A stretch of 64,000 nt of DNA, taken from NCBI RefSeq assembly GCF_014695375.1, contig NZ_JACJOG010000054.1:38495-102494 (forward strand), read 5' to 3'. Below, piece by piece: positions 17,329-25,613 of the stretch. The notes under the pieces are model-generated. The model made no database searches, had not been told where the DNA came from, and saw nothing but the letters and a program-made list of their open reading frames with translations. The position numbers and the translations under genes are program-made. The stretch's first letter is position 1, and every line of letters begins with the position of its first letter. Source of the DNA: Coleofasciculus sp. FACHB-T130. Lineage in GTDB: Bacteria; Cyanobacteriota; Cyanobacteriia; Cyanobacteriales; FACHB-T130.

Positions 17329-18543
17329 TCACTCGACTTTGAACCGAGAACCCGATCGATCGAGGCGATAAACTAAGGTTTTCCCGTTGCCATCCACAGC
17401 GACTCGCCAACCTGCGACCATTGCTTGAGCGCAGCTATTTTCCGTACCAGGCAAATCAAAACAGGTATTTGACCACATCTGACTTCGACCTTCGAGGATG
17501 TATAACTGAGAAGTTGGTACTTTTAATTGCTTACTAGCATCCTGCAATACCACCTTGGCAATGGAATTCGGTAAAGAGTCTTTGCGTGGGGGCATATCGC
17601 CTATTGCTTCCGTCCTAATTTGCTCAGCAGATTTATCAGTACGATAGACCTGATATTGCTTCGGTTTGCCTTCCACCGTTACCTGCCAACCTGGTGTCTG
17701 AGCGCTCATGCACCGCTCTACAGGACTTGGAAGATCTAAACAGCCATTAGACCAAGTTTGCTGTTGAGTTTGTGTAATCAAAAGTTGGGAGATTGGTAAG
17801 GTTAAATGCTCGGATGCTAACTTTAAAACTTGCTCAGCAACCGCAGGAGGTAATTTTTTCGCCTCGTTTGGCTGGCTCTCCCTTTGATAAAGCTGAACCT
17901 GGGAACCCACTTTGTCAGTATTATAAATCCAGCGTTTTTGCCCGCTTTCTACGGTGACTTGCCAGCCCTCCACGACAACTGGATCGCAGGGATGGGGAAA
18001 AGTCGAAACTTCGCAACCATACGCCCACCCTGTCTGCTTCGCATTCACAACGCGTCCGGTGTTCGCCGGGAGTCCCCAGTTTTGGGTGGCATCTTGCAAA
18101 ACGGCACTGACAACAGATTTAGGCAATTTGGCATCAACGATGCTGCTAGCAGCTTCATTTAATCTGATCCGGGAGCCGTTGCGATCGCTTCGATAAACTA
18201 AGCTTTGTTGCCTAGCTTTTACAGTGACTTCCCACGCAGGCATATTAATTTTGGTGCAGCCTTCAGCCGGACGCGGCAGATTTAAACAACCGTTGGTGTA
18301 AATCTGTTCATACTTAATGATGCGTAGTTGCGACGCTTGTAATCCCGTGCGTTGAGATGCTATTCGCAAAATGGCATTGGCAACGGAAGACGGTAACTTT
18401 TCTTTCTTAGATACTTGTTTGACGGGATCGGCAACAGCAGCTTCTTTTAAGGTTAAAGCAGTACATAAAGATAAAGACAAGCTGCTAGTTAACAAAATTA
18501 AAGTAGCAACTAGCCATTTTTTAGGATTTTTAGTTTGAGTCAT
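17329..18543 (-). CDS. Secreted protein with four tandem ~85-residue repeats
   Basis: About 404 residues with a signal peptide (KKWLVATLILLTSSLSLSLC). Four copies of a domain follow, each running LP-(S/N)-x-A-x-x-(V/I)-L-x-x-A-S, a Leu-rich helix, a Cys-containing loop, then WxVTVxxxxxxxVYRxDxxGSxxRL. The Cys pairs are YTNGCLNLPRPAEGC, AYGCEVSTFPHPC, WSNGCLDLPSPVERC and WSNTCFDLPGTENSC. Each repeat probably has one disulfide. Function is unknown; an extracytoplasmic binding or inhibitor role would be speculation. Start chosen at the ATG at 18543; a GTG three codons upstream is possible. Confidence 0.8.
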   Translation of the reverse strand: MTQTKNPKKWLVATLILLTSSLSLSLCTALTLKEAAVADPVKQVSKKEKLPSSVANAILRIASQRTGLQASQLRIIKYEQIYTNGCLNLPRPAEGCTKINMPAWEVTVKARQQSLVYRSDRNGSRIRLNEAASSIVDAKLPKSVVSAVLQDATQNWGLPANTGRVVNAKQTGWAYGCEVSTFPHPCDPVVVEGWQVTVESGQKRWIYNTDKVGSQVQLYQRESQPNEAKKLPPAVAEQVLKLASEHLTLPISQLLITQTQQQTWSNGCLDLPSPVERCMSAQTPGWQVTVEGKPKQYQVYRTDKSAEQIRTEAIGDMPPRKDSLPNSIAKVVLQDASKQLKVPTSQLYILEGRSQMWSNTCFDLPGTENSCAQAMVAGWRVAVDGNGKTLVYRLDRSGSRFKVE

Positions 18544-18696
18544 TCTTTCCACAATTAAGGCTACTCCAAAGCCACTCGAATTAAAGTTTAGAAGTTTGAT
18601 GTTTGCTTGAAGTTCATACCATCATTTGAGACGTGGCTGAAAAACCTATGTTCCAAACTAAATTTTTTCTAGGTTTTACAGGCACGTTAGCACAAG

Positions 18697-18735
18697 GCTT
18701 TGAGTGCATTTCTAGATTTTGAACGCACTCAAAGC
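18697..18735. repeat. Hairpin in the 18553-19056 spacer
   Basis: GCTTTGAGTGC (18697-18707) pairs with GCACTCAAAGC (18725-18735) across a 17-nt loop. The 500-bp spacer between the four-repeat secreted protein and the phosphatidyltransferase gene has no credible ORF. It also carries GTCGCAGCTATA and CCCGCCTACAGGG, fragments of common cyanobacterial interspersed repeats. Confidence 0.5.
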
Positions 18736-18842
18736 ACTTTATAAAAATAAAACTAAAATCAGATTGCCATAACCGCAACTTTTAATACTGTCGGGAGATT
18801 TGCTACTATTTTTATAACATTGTGATTAGGGCATCTAAAGTG

Positions 18843-18865
18843 GTGGTTTCAAAAACTGAAACCAC
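18843..18865. terminator. GTGGTTTCA/TGAAACCAC hairpin
   Basis: A perfect 9-bp stem with a 5-nt loop lies downstream of the phosphatidyltransferase gene, which is read from the minus strand. It may be a terminator or a repeat; there is no clear T-tract. Confidence 0.35.
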
Positions 18866-19056
18866 TGATATTATCTAGGCGGCTAAAGTCGCAGCTATAT
18901 TCAGGAAACCCGCCTACAGGGATTCTAAAAGTCTTATCAACTACCTATCTTCTTAAGTTGAAAGCACTATTTTTTATAAGAAACTATCTTTCGCGCATGA
19001 ACAATACTCAAGACATCGTGTGTCCAATCCGGAAGAATTAGTGTCATGGCAATTTC

Positions 19057-19599
19057 TTATAGCGTGTGAATGCAACCTACAGCAATCATCATCAATAGCG
19101 TAACTCCAGCATAATTAAAAACGAATAGGGCAATTGTGGTGATGAATAGCGTTATTCCCCAAGCTTTGGCTGAATAAGTGTGATAGCTGGCAGGTTTTCC
19201 ATATTTCGCTAAGTTTACTACCAACCAGATTAATTGCATCAAGATTATGAGGCTCAATGGTATCGAGAATTTAGTAACTACATCAGGATGCACTAACCAT
19301 GCACTAATTCCGATACATAGATAAAGACAAACATCAGCTAAACTATCGGCTTGTCGCAAAGCAGCGGTACTGACACCGATTCGACGGGCGATCGCGCCAT
19401 CAAAAATATCTGAAAGAAAGGCAAGTACAAAACTAAAAATGAACCAGGGACTGGTTGTACCGTCAAGGGCATCCCATAATAGCAAAGGGCTTAGGCAGAG
19501 GCGGATAATGACCAGTGAAATGGGAAGAGATTGCAGAATCAAGGATGAATATTTTTGGCGATCGCGTTGGGAGTGTTCGATTGTATTTACGTTGTTCAT
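19057..19599 (-). CDS. CDP-alcohol phosphatidyltransferase family protein
   Basis: 180 residues with five or six membrane helices. The catalytic motif reads SDIFDGAIARRIGVSTAALRQ followed by ADSLAD, matching D-G-x2-A-R-x8-G-x3-D-x3-D except that the Gly is Leu. All the metal-binding Asp residues and the Arg are kept. Family enzymes transfer a phosphatidyl group from CDP-diacylglycerol to an alcohol such as glycerol-3-phosphate. The Leu replacement leaves activity plausible but the substrate open. It stands alone on the minus strand. Confidence 0.8.
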   Translation of the reverse strand: MNNVNTIEHSQRDRQKYSSLILQSLPISLVIIRLCLSPLLLWDALDGTTSPWFIFSFVLAFLSDIFDGAIARRIGVSTAALRQADSLADVCLYLCIGISAWLVHPDVVTKFSIPLSLIILMQLIWLVVNLAKYGKPASYHTYSAKAWGITLFITTIALFVFNYAGVTLLMMIAVGCIHTL

Positions 19600-19755
19600 G
19601 TTATTGAGGGCATAAGTAAGCGTGTGATGATAAAGACGCGATCGCTAATTCCATTTCGCTTTTGTGAAGCTACACATCAGATCCCCCCAACCCCCTTAAA
19701 AAAGGAGGGCTAAGAAGAAGCTTATGTGTAGGAGTCGAAAAATTAATGGCTATAT

Positions 19756-19938
19756 CTAAAAAGGAAGCACCGTTATCGCTTGCATTTCGTACTGCTCATT
19801 CGCTGCTACATCACTGGATCTCGCGCTTGTCCCTAAAGGCAAAGGAAGTGGTTCGTAGCGTTCCAAGCGGTTGAGGGGTCTGCGGGTTGCAGTTTCGTAG
19901 GCGAGCGCAGTGTGGAGGTAAGCTAGGATTTCCATCAT
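19756..19938 (-). CDS. Small hypothetical protein, 60 aa
   Basis: Starts MMEILAYLHTALAYETATRR, resembling the short cyanobacterial proteins that begin with M-E-x-L-A-Y-L-H-x-A-x-A-Y-E. The rest is Pro/Leu/Arg-rich and ends at VLPF. Existence rests on this N-terminus only; function is unknown. Confidence 0.45.
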   Translation of the reverse strand: MMEILAYLHTALAYETATRRPLNRLERYEPLPLPLGTSARSSDVAANEQYEMQAITVLPF

Positions 19939-20221
19939 TGGTAGATGCCTGGGGGGTGAAGTTCTCGATTACCCTTAGTTTTATGGGAATCCAGATTTAC
20001 GGGGAGCGATCGCTTACCAGTTTTTGAAAAGTACGCCTGCTTGGTGGCTGTAAACCTAGTTTTCTCGTAGCCGCTGCGCCTTGAGAAGGGGTCAGTTGCA
20101 GAATTGGCCGATCCCTTGCGGAAATAGTGAAGTCTTTTTCGCCTTGTCTAGGCGTTGGCAAATGGCTATCGCTTCGGGTGCATCTCCATGATGCTTTCTC
20201 TACACGAACGAATTTCATCAC

Positions 20222-20390
20222 AAGGAGAGCGATCGCTCTGATATAGCAATCCTATTTGAGTTGTAACCAGCGCTTGAGATCCCCGACGTAGAGAAGTCAA
20301 GGATCTTACCTTCACGAATCATTTGGGGGTTGAGGCGGAGTAATTCTGTGAATGTCCCATCTATCCGGTTAGCAGCTAAGCTTGCATTTG
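20222..20390 (-). other. Open stretch after the nucleotidyltransferase gene, no gene called
   Basis: The minus strand reads TELLRLNPQMIREGKILDFS, an open frame of about 55 codons without a start signal, directly after the stop of the nucleotidyltransferase gene. It may be the tail of a lost gene. The adjoining 19997-20221 region has two overlapping open frames and repeat-like sequence. Confidence 0.25.
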
Positions 20391-21164
20391 TTAGAGCGGA
20401 GCGAATAATTTTGTTTCAGCCTGCTGCGTAGCTTCAGCAAAAAGCTTCTCGGCAAGTTGTTGTTTTTCAGCAAGGTCAGCAAGATTTTCTATGCCATAAA
20501 GGGATGACACATTAGCGATTACATCTGGCGGAAAGTCTCGGCTAAAGTATTTTGTTTTAAAATCGTATCGGTTCGGTCGATATACCATTCCCAAAACTTC
20601 TATTAAAGGTTGCATTGTGTAGTTGTGATAATTAGCGATCGCTTCCACAAACCGCCCCCGATTAATCTCTTTCTTTACAAAGACTTGCAGAAAATCAAAT
20701 TTACTTCTTAGAATCTTTAATCTTGCTTTCATTTCCTCTAAATGTTCGCTTTGATTCAAATTCGTCTGAACAATAAGATTAGCTTTATCAAATGCAACGA
20801 CTAGATTTCCATGCCGCTCCAACGCTAGGAAATGATTGGGATTACTCCGCTTCATTAGCACAAAATCAATCATTAAGAACGGACTTGCTGATTCTAATTG
20901 GTAAAAGCATTGTGAGTGACCATGCCAAGTCGGTTCGGGAACTCGTAACTTAAATCGAATTTTAGAAATAGTTTCTAGAGCAGTTTCTACAATAGAAAAC
21001 GTTTCTTCAACGCGCTCATCTTCAACAGTTACCTGAATGTCGAGGTCAGACCACTCATCTGTATAGCCATGTGCAGCCGAACCTCCTTGCCAGAAAGCAA
21101 AAACAAAATCAATTGGCTGTAAGGTATTAATCAGCGTTTCAAGAATTTTTCCTCTCATCATCAT
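20391..21164 (-). CDS. Nucleotidyltransferase-domain protein
   Basis: 257 residues. The Pol-beta-type nucleotidyltransferase motif is visible near the N-terminus: GGSAAHGYTDEWSDLDIQV, i.e. GS-x8-SD(L)D with two metal-binding Asp. The remaining 170 residues are helical and carry LMIDFVLMKRSNPNHF, with a plausible third Asp. It resembles aminoglycoside-adenylyltransferase-like solo proteins; the substrate is unknown. The ATG cluster at 21164 (MMMRGK) offers alternative starts. No partner HEPN or toxin gene is adjacent. Confidence 0.75.
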   Translation of the reverse strand: MMMRGKILETLINTLQPIDFVFAFWQGGSAAHGYTDEWSDLDIQVTVEDERVEETFSIVETALETISKIRFKLRVPEPTWHGHSQCFYQLESASPFLMIDFVLMKRSNPNHFLALERHGNLVVAFDKANLIVQTNLNQSEHLEEMKARLKILRSKFDFLQVFVKKEINRGRFVEAIANYHNYTMQPLIEVLGMVYRPNRYDFKTKYFSRDFPPDVIANVSSLYGIENLADLAEKQQLAEKLFAEATQQAETKLFAPL

Positions 21165-21312
21165 GTATAAAATATGTAGAAAATTTAAGCCTTTAGCGAT
21201 TAGCCCGTTCGCCGTAAGCGTTCCCGTTCGCGTTAGCCTTTCCTAAGGGTAGGGTAGGGTAATTTATTTCAGGGCAGAACTAAAATCTCAACAGGATCAT
21301 CATCCTCCCGAC

Positions 21313-21328
21313 TCACCCGATCGGGTGA
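21313..21328. repeat. Palindrome TCACCCGATCGGGTGA
   Basis: A perfect 16-bp palindrome in the 345-bp spacer upstream of the leader ORF. That spacer also holds CCGTTCGCGTTAGCC-type repeat sequence at about 21195-21245 and no gene. Confidence 0.4.
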
Positions 21329-21443
21329 TTTCCCAGGACAACAAGCGCGAATAAGATAAGCTCAGCGAACAACGCGATGGAATACAACAGTTTGGCGTGC
21401 GTTGGTAAGTTTTGTAAACTACCTTCAGCCAACTGCAACTGGT

Positions 21444-21460
21444 TGTAGTATCATACTACA
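21444..21460. promoter_or_regulatory. Probable operator TGTAGTAT-C-ATACTACA
   Basis: A perfect 8-bp inverted repeat with a 1-bp centre, 49 bp upstream of the leader ORF start. Its placement in the likely promoter of the leader-rsgA unit suggests a dimeric repressor site; the repressor is unknown. TTGACC at 21467 could be a -35 element but has no good partner. Confidence 0.5.
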
Positions 21461-21508
21461 GTTCCCTTGACCGGGAAATTATTGAAAAGTATCTCAGGAG
21501 GAAGAGTG

Positions 21509-21586
21509 ATGTTAGAGCGTGTAGCCGTTAAGACCGCCACAACCATTCAGACGCAACACCCCATCCTCACAGAGCTTTTCATTTAA
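21509..21586 (+). CDS. 25-codon leader ORF upstream of rsgA
   Basis: ATG at 21509 is preceded, 7 nt away, by a near-perfect ribosome site AGGAGGAA, the best in the window. The ORF encodes MLERVAVKTATTIQTQHPIL then TELFI and stops at 21584-21586, 81 bp before rsgA. Its strong initiation, short length and position inside a large nested stem-loop (21531-21640) are what a translation-dependent attenuation or induction system needs. That it is translated is inferred. The alternative is a chance ORF, but the ribosome site argues against this. Confidence 0.6.
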   Translation: MLERVAVKTATTIQTQHPILTELFI

Positions 21587-21640
21587 TTATTCTGATGTAC
21601 GCGAATAATTTACGCGATTCCTCTGTGAGTTTGGCGGTCT
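21531..21640 (+). promoter_or_regulatory. Nested long-range stem-loop over the leader ORF
   Basis: Three nested perfect inverted repeats form one 110-nt structure. AGACCGCCA (21531-21539) pairs with TGGCGGTCT (21632-21640), CTCACAGAG (21566-21574) with CTCTGTGAG (21621-21629), and AATTATTC (21585-21592) with GAATAATT (21603-21610). The left strand is leader coding sequence, so ribosomes on the leader would melt or reset the fold. The right side lies 27 nt before the rsgA ATG. Confidence 0.6.
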
Positions 21641-21667
21641 ATAACCGCACCCATAGAGGAAACTTCA

Positions 21668-22729
21668 ATGAATTTAGAGTTGTTAGGCTGGAATCGTTTT
21701 TTTGCGAAAAACTTTGACAGCTATTTTCAACAAGGATACACGGTTGGTCGAGTTGCTCTAGAGCAAAAAAATACCTACCTTCTCTACACCGAGTTTGGAG
21801 AACTATCGGCAGAAGTAACGGGAAAAATGCGTTACCAAGCCGAGCGACGAATAGATTTTCCAGCGGTCGGAGATTGGGTAGTCGTTAGCATCATTGGCGA
21901 TGAAGAAAGAGCAAAAATCCATGAAATTTTGCCCCGAAAAAGCAAATTTTCTCGGAAAACTGTCGGCGCACAAACAGATGAGCAAATAATTGCCACCAAC
22001 ATTGATACGGTGTTTTTGGTTTCGGGATTGGATCGGGATTTCAATCTCAGAAGAATCGAACGTTATCTAATTTTGGTTTGGGAAAGTGGAGCGAATCCAG
22101 TCATCATTCTGAATAAAGCGGACTTGTGCGATGAAGTTGAGCAACGAAAAACGGAAGTAGAAGCGATCGCTCCTGGCGTACCCATTATTAGCTTGAGTGC
22201 AATTGAGAACCAAGGACTCGATGGCTTGAGTCCCTATCTCGGTACGGGACAAACGGTAGCACTAATTGGTTCTTCGGGAGTCGGGAAATCGACGATTACC
22301 AATCAATTAGCTAAAAAGGACATTCAAGCAGTTCAATCAGTACGCAAAGGAGATAATCGAGGCCGCCACACCACAACACATCGAGAGTTAATTATTTTGC
22401 CTTCTGGGGGTTTGCTGATGGACACTCCGGGAATGCGAGAAATTCAGATGTGGAATGGAAGTGAAGGCTTTCAGGAAACCTTCACTGATATTAATACGCT
22501 TGCTACAGAGTGTCGCTTTCGCGATTGCCAACATGAAGCAGAACCCGGTTGTGCAGTGCAACAAGCTTTGCTTGATGGCATTCTAGATAAGCAACGTTTC
22601 CGGAACTACCGAAAACTTCAACAAGAGCTTGAATACAATAACCGGAAACAAGATCAAAAAGCGTCTTTAGCCGAGAAGGAAAAATGGAAAAAAATCCATA
22701 AAGCTCTAAGAAACAATCCAAAACGCTAA
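21668..22729 (+). CDS. rsgA: Ribosome small-subunit-dependent GTPase RsgA
   Basis: 353 residues with the permuted GTPase order of RsgA. An N-terminal OB-like domain ([10 protein letters not shown]) comes first, then G4 NKADL, G1 [10 protein letters not shown]3 DTPGMRE, and a C-terminal zinc knuckle [15 protein letters not shown]. RsgA checks 30S maturation by hydrolysing GTP on the ribosome. The sequence is of the shorter Firmicute-like subgroup, and this copy sits next to an ABC-F ribosome-acting ATPase. Its regulation by a leader ORF and hairpin makes a second, inducible copy likely. CATAGAGGAAACTTCA gives a usable ribosome site. Confidence 0.92.
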   Translation: MNLELLGWNRFFAKNFDSYFQQGYTVGRVALEQKNTYLLYTEFGELSAEVTGKMRYQAERRIDFPAVGDWVVVSIIGDEERAKIHEILPRKSKFSRKTVGAQTDEQIIATNIDTVFLVSGLDRDFNLRRIERYLILVWESGANPVIILNKADLCDEVEQRKTEVEAIAPGVPIISLSAIENQGLDGLSPYLGTGQTVALIGSSGVGKSTITNQLAKKDIQAVQSVRKGDNRGRHTTTHRELIILPSGGLLMDTPGMREIQMWNGSEGFQETFTDINTLATECRFRDCQHEAEPGCAVQQALLDGILDKQRFRNYRKLQQELEYNNRKQDQKASLAEKEKWKKIHKALRNNPKR

Positions 22730-22808
22730 GCAGCTAAGTCATTATCTTAGCCAGCAAAAAAGCGTTAACTTCTAGGAGCAGCCAGTAAGGATTGGGAAGT
22801 GGAGTCTC

Positions 22809-22837
22809 GAAACTTCCAAGTTAAACTTGGAAGTTTC
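22809..22837 (+). promoter_or_regulatory. Long hairpin between rsgA and the ABC-F gene
   Basis: GAAACTTCCAAGTT and AACTTGGAAGTTTC are 14-bp perfect inverted repeats around a single A; in RNA they would form a stem of about 12 bp. No U-tract follows, so regulation or a small repeat is as likely as termination. Confidence 0.45.
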
Positions 22838-22930
22838 AAGGCCTCAATTCCGCATAAGCAGTTGAATTCGTGTAGCCGTGAGTTGACTTGCCAGCGTTTT
22901 TTATCAACACTCAGTATTTTGGAAATAGCC

Positions 22931-23026
22931 ATGAAGAACCTAACAAAAAATCATCATCTGTACTCTAATTACCCAGGATTCAGCATATATGCAAAAAAAA
23001 TCATTTCTAACCGCCGAACAAATTAG
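22931..23026 (+). CDS. Overlapping upstream ORF of the ABC-F gene, 31 codons
   Basis: ATG at 22931, with GGAAATAG upstream, encodes MKNLTKNHHLYSNYPGFSIY and 11 more residues. It overlaps the ABC-F start (22989) by 38 bp in another frame. ABC-F antibiotic resistance genes are often controlled by short upstream ORFs, so the arrangement is suggestive. Coding status is unproven. Confidence 0.35.
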   Translation: MKNLTKNHHLYSNYPGFSIYAKKIISNRRTN

Positions 23027-24602
23027 CTACGAACTCGCTTCCGACCAAACCTTATTTACCAATGTTCAAGCCACAGTGAATGAGGGAGATAGAATTGCGC
23101 TTGTCGGTGCTAATGGGGTAGGAAAATCAACCTTGCTCAAAATCTTGGCTGGTGAAATTCAGCCTAGTTCGGGTTCTGTGAATCGTGAAGGTACGGTTTA
23201 TTACCTTCCACAAATTAGCACCCTTATCCAGTCAACCCAAGGCGCGACTGTTTTTGATTTTTTAAGTTATTTTTCAGAGGATTGGTGGGAAATTAGTAAC
23301 CTGTTAGAAGCGAAGTTAAAAACTTCAGTAGATATTTCGCTACCCGTTAGCAGTTTGAGTGGCGGTGAGCTTACTAAACTGCTTCTGGCAATTGGTTTAT
23401 ACAGAAACCCAAGCGTGCTACTCCTAGATGAACCCACGAATCATCTTGATTTCTTAGCTTTGGAGAATCTAAAGCATTTCCTCCAAGAATTGAAACAACC
23501 TTTTGTCCTTGTCTCTCACAAACCTTTTTTCCTAGATCAAGTCGTCAACACCATCTGGGAGTTAACCCCATTAGGAGTGAAGGTTTATGGCGGGAACTTT
23601 TCCAGCTACAAGGAACAAAAAGAAATTGAATTTCAGGTAGCTTTGAGGACGCGAGAAATAGCCAAAAAAGAACTTAAGCAGGCAACTGATGCGTCTTTGC
23701 AAGAAGAGAAACGAGCAGGAAAATCCCGAAGAGAAGGGCGTAAACAAGCTCACGATAGAAGTATGGGAAAATCTGCAAGAAGATACTTTGAGAATCGAGC
23801 ATCAGCAAGTGCTGGAAGCGCCTCAAAAAAAAATGAGGTGGCTATCGCTAAAGCTACACAAAATTTGGAATCTGCCAAAATTAGGACAAATCCAGTTGCC
23901 ATTGTTCGCCTTGAAGAAGAAAGGAGTAAAAAGGGGAGAAGCTTAATTGACATTCAAGGAGCAAATCTGAAGATTGGAAGTCAGTTTCTCATCAAGAATA
24001 TACAGATGCACATAGCATCCGGTGAGCGAGTTGCTATTTCTGGGGCTAATGGATCGGGAAAATCAAGCTTAATTCGGGCAGTTTTGGACATCCATCGAAA
24101 AAATTCCCCAGCGATTCTTGAATCGGGTAAGGTTTCAGTTGCTCCGAAGTTAAAAGTAGTATATCTTGACCAAACTTACGAGATAGTAGATAGAGGAAAA
24201 ACCATTTTAGAAAATTTGCAAGCAGCGAATCCCAATCTTGAGTATCAACTTATCAGACAACAGCTAGGACACTTTTTATTCTTCAATGATGAAGTAAATA
24301 AAAAAGCTGAGATATTAAGTGGAGGGGAGCTAGCAAGACTTGCTCTGGCGACGATTAGCGTATCGGAAATTGAGTTGCTGGTATTGGATGAACCAACGAA
24401 CAATTTGGATTTAGAAACCGTTACTCAAATTGTCGAAGCGTTAGAAGAGTATCGAGGCGCTATATTAGTAATTTCTCATGACATAGATTTTCTCAGTCGC
24501 ATTCAGATAACCAAAGCCTTTAAAATTCAAAATAAGGCGATGCGAACGACCGTTTTTCTTCCCGATGAGACAGAACAATATTATCAAGAGTTGCTTGCAT
24601 AG
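22989..24602 (+). CDS. ABC-F family ATPase (ribosome-acting)
   Basis: 537 residues with two ABC domains and no membrane segments. Walker A is GANGVGKST in the first and GANGSGKSS in the second; signatures are LSGGE in both halves, and Walker B is LLLDEPTNHLD and LVLDEPTNNLD. Between them is a Lys/Arg-rich linker (about residues 215-300) corresponding to the P-site tRNA interaction motif. ABC-F proteins bind the ribosomal E site, relieve stalls or protect from antibiotics. Which group this belongs to cannot be read off. Codon use is AT-rich, close to rsgA. Neighbouring upstream ORF and hairpin suggest regulated expression. Confidence 0.9.
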   Translation: MQKKSFLTAEQISYELASDQTLFTNVQATVNEGDRIALVGANGVGKSTLLKILAGEIQPSSGSVNREGTVYYLPQISTLIQSTQGATVFDFLSYFSEDWWEISNLLEAKLKTSVDISLPVSSLSGGELTKLLLAIGLYRNPSVLLLDEPTNHLDFLALENLKHFLQELKQPFVLVSHKPFFLDQVVNTIWELTPLGVKVYGGNFSSYKEQKEIEFQVALRTREIAKKELKQATDASLQEEKRAGKSRREGRKQAHDRSMGKSARRYFENRASASAGSASKKNEVAIAKATQNLESAKIRTNPVAIVRLEEERSKKGRSLIDIQGANLKIGSQFLIKNIQMHIASGERVAISGANGSGKSSLIRAVLDIHRKNSPAILESGKVSVAPKLKVVYLDQTYEIVDRGKTILENLQAANPNLEYQLIRQQLGHFLFFNDEVNKKAEILSGGELARLALATISVSEIELLVLDEPTNNLDLETVTQIVEALEEYRGAILVISHDIDFLSRIQITKAFKIQNKAMRTTVFLPDETEQYYQELLA

Positions 24603-24797
24603 CCAAAGGTAGATTGAACTAGAATTAGGTGTATATAAATGGGCAAGTTTGTTTATCTATAGCAGTCCAAATTATTTGTGAATGCGAGATACCCGACTGC
24701 TTAGAAAAGTTGGGTATCTGAACCGCTAGTTCCCAATTAAAGTAGGATTGTTATAGATACTCCTTGAGGCGTCGGATATGTTTATTAAACAGATGCC

Positions 24798-25523
24798 ATG
24801 AACCCTAACTCAAATAATCTTAAAACCATTAATTACACCCAAATTGTAGACCTGAGTCATGTCATTGAGCCAAATATTCCTATTTGGCAAAACGATCCAC
24901 TCGTTGAATTTGAGCCAGTCGCCGAGTTAAAAAAAGATGGCTACTATCTACGAAGGGTCTCGATGGGAGAACACAGCGGCACTCATATTAACGCACCCAG
25001 TAGCTTTTATGAAGATGGGGTTGGGATTGAGAGTTATCCGGCTCAGTCGCTCGTTGTACCAGCAATTGTTATCGATATCCGCGACAAAACCATTGCTAAT
25101 TTTGACTATGGTTTAACAACAGCCGATGTCCTCGACTGGGAACAGCAATACCATCCTATCTCCCCTAACACTGTTGTACTTCTATACACGGGTTGGCAAG
25201 AAAAGTGGAGCGATCGAAGAGCTTTTTTAAATCAGGACGAAAAGGGCAAATTTCACTTTCCGGGGTTTGGGGCTGAAACTAGCCGATTCTTAGTCGAAGA
25301 ACGCGCGATCGCTGGCGTGGGAATTGATACTCATGGCGTTGATCCAGGGCAAGATGAAACCTTTAGCACCAACCGCCTGGTACTAAAAAAGGCTGGAATT
25401 ATATTGGAAAATCTGACAAATCTCGATCGGTTATCGCCTACTGGCACCACATTAGTCATTGGGATTTTACGTCTACGGGGTGGTTCTGGGACACCTGTAT
25501 CCGTGTTAGCTTTTTTGCCTTGA
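24798..25523 (+). CDS. Cyclase / kynurenine formamidase-like family protein
   Basis: 241 residues of the metal-dependent cyclase family: DLSHVIEPNIPIWQNDP, GEHSGTHINAPSSF and a late HGVDPGQDETF. In typical family members the second block reads HxGTHxDxPxH. Here the Asp is Asn and the last His is Ser, so metal binding may differ, as in a divergent subgroup. Hydrolysis of an amide or lactone is the general activity; the substrate is unknown. It is 90 bp upstream of the first NRPS gene, so a tailoring role is possible but not shown. Confidence 0.8.
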   Translation: MNPNSNNLKTINYTQIVDLSHVIEPNIPIWQNDPLVEFEPVAELKKDGYYLRRVSMGEHSGTHINAPSSFYEDGVGIESYPAQSLVVPAIVIDIRDKTIANFDYGLTTADVLDWEQQYHPISPNTVVLLYTGWQEKWSDRRAFLNQDEKGKFHFPGFGAETSRFLVEERAIAGVGIDTHGVDPGQDETFSTNRLVLKKAGIILENLTNLDRLSPTGTTLVIGILRLRGGSGTPVSVLAFLP

Positions 25524-25613
25524 TATCTGCACAAAAATCGCATTGACTTTACGCGATCGCGCCTTCAATCAACCTTGATAGGCGATTATCCCTTGTGGTG
25601 AAAGCAAAGATAG

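Noticed and set aside
19997..20221. 74-codon ORF with EKASWRCTRSDSHLPTPRQ
   Set aside because: Two frames are open over the same bases and the sequence looks repeat-derived; no family or start signal.
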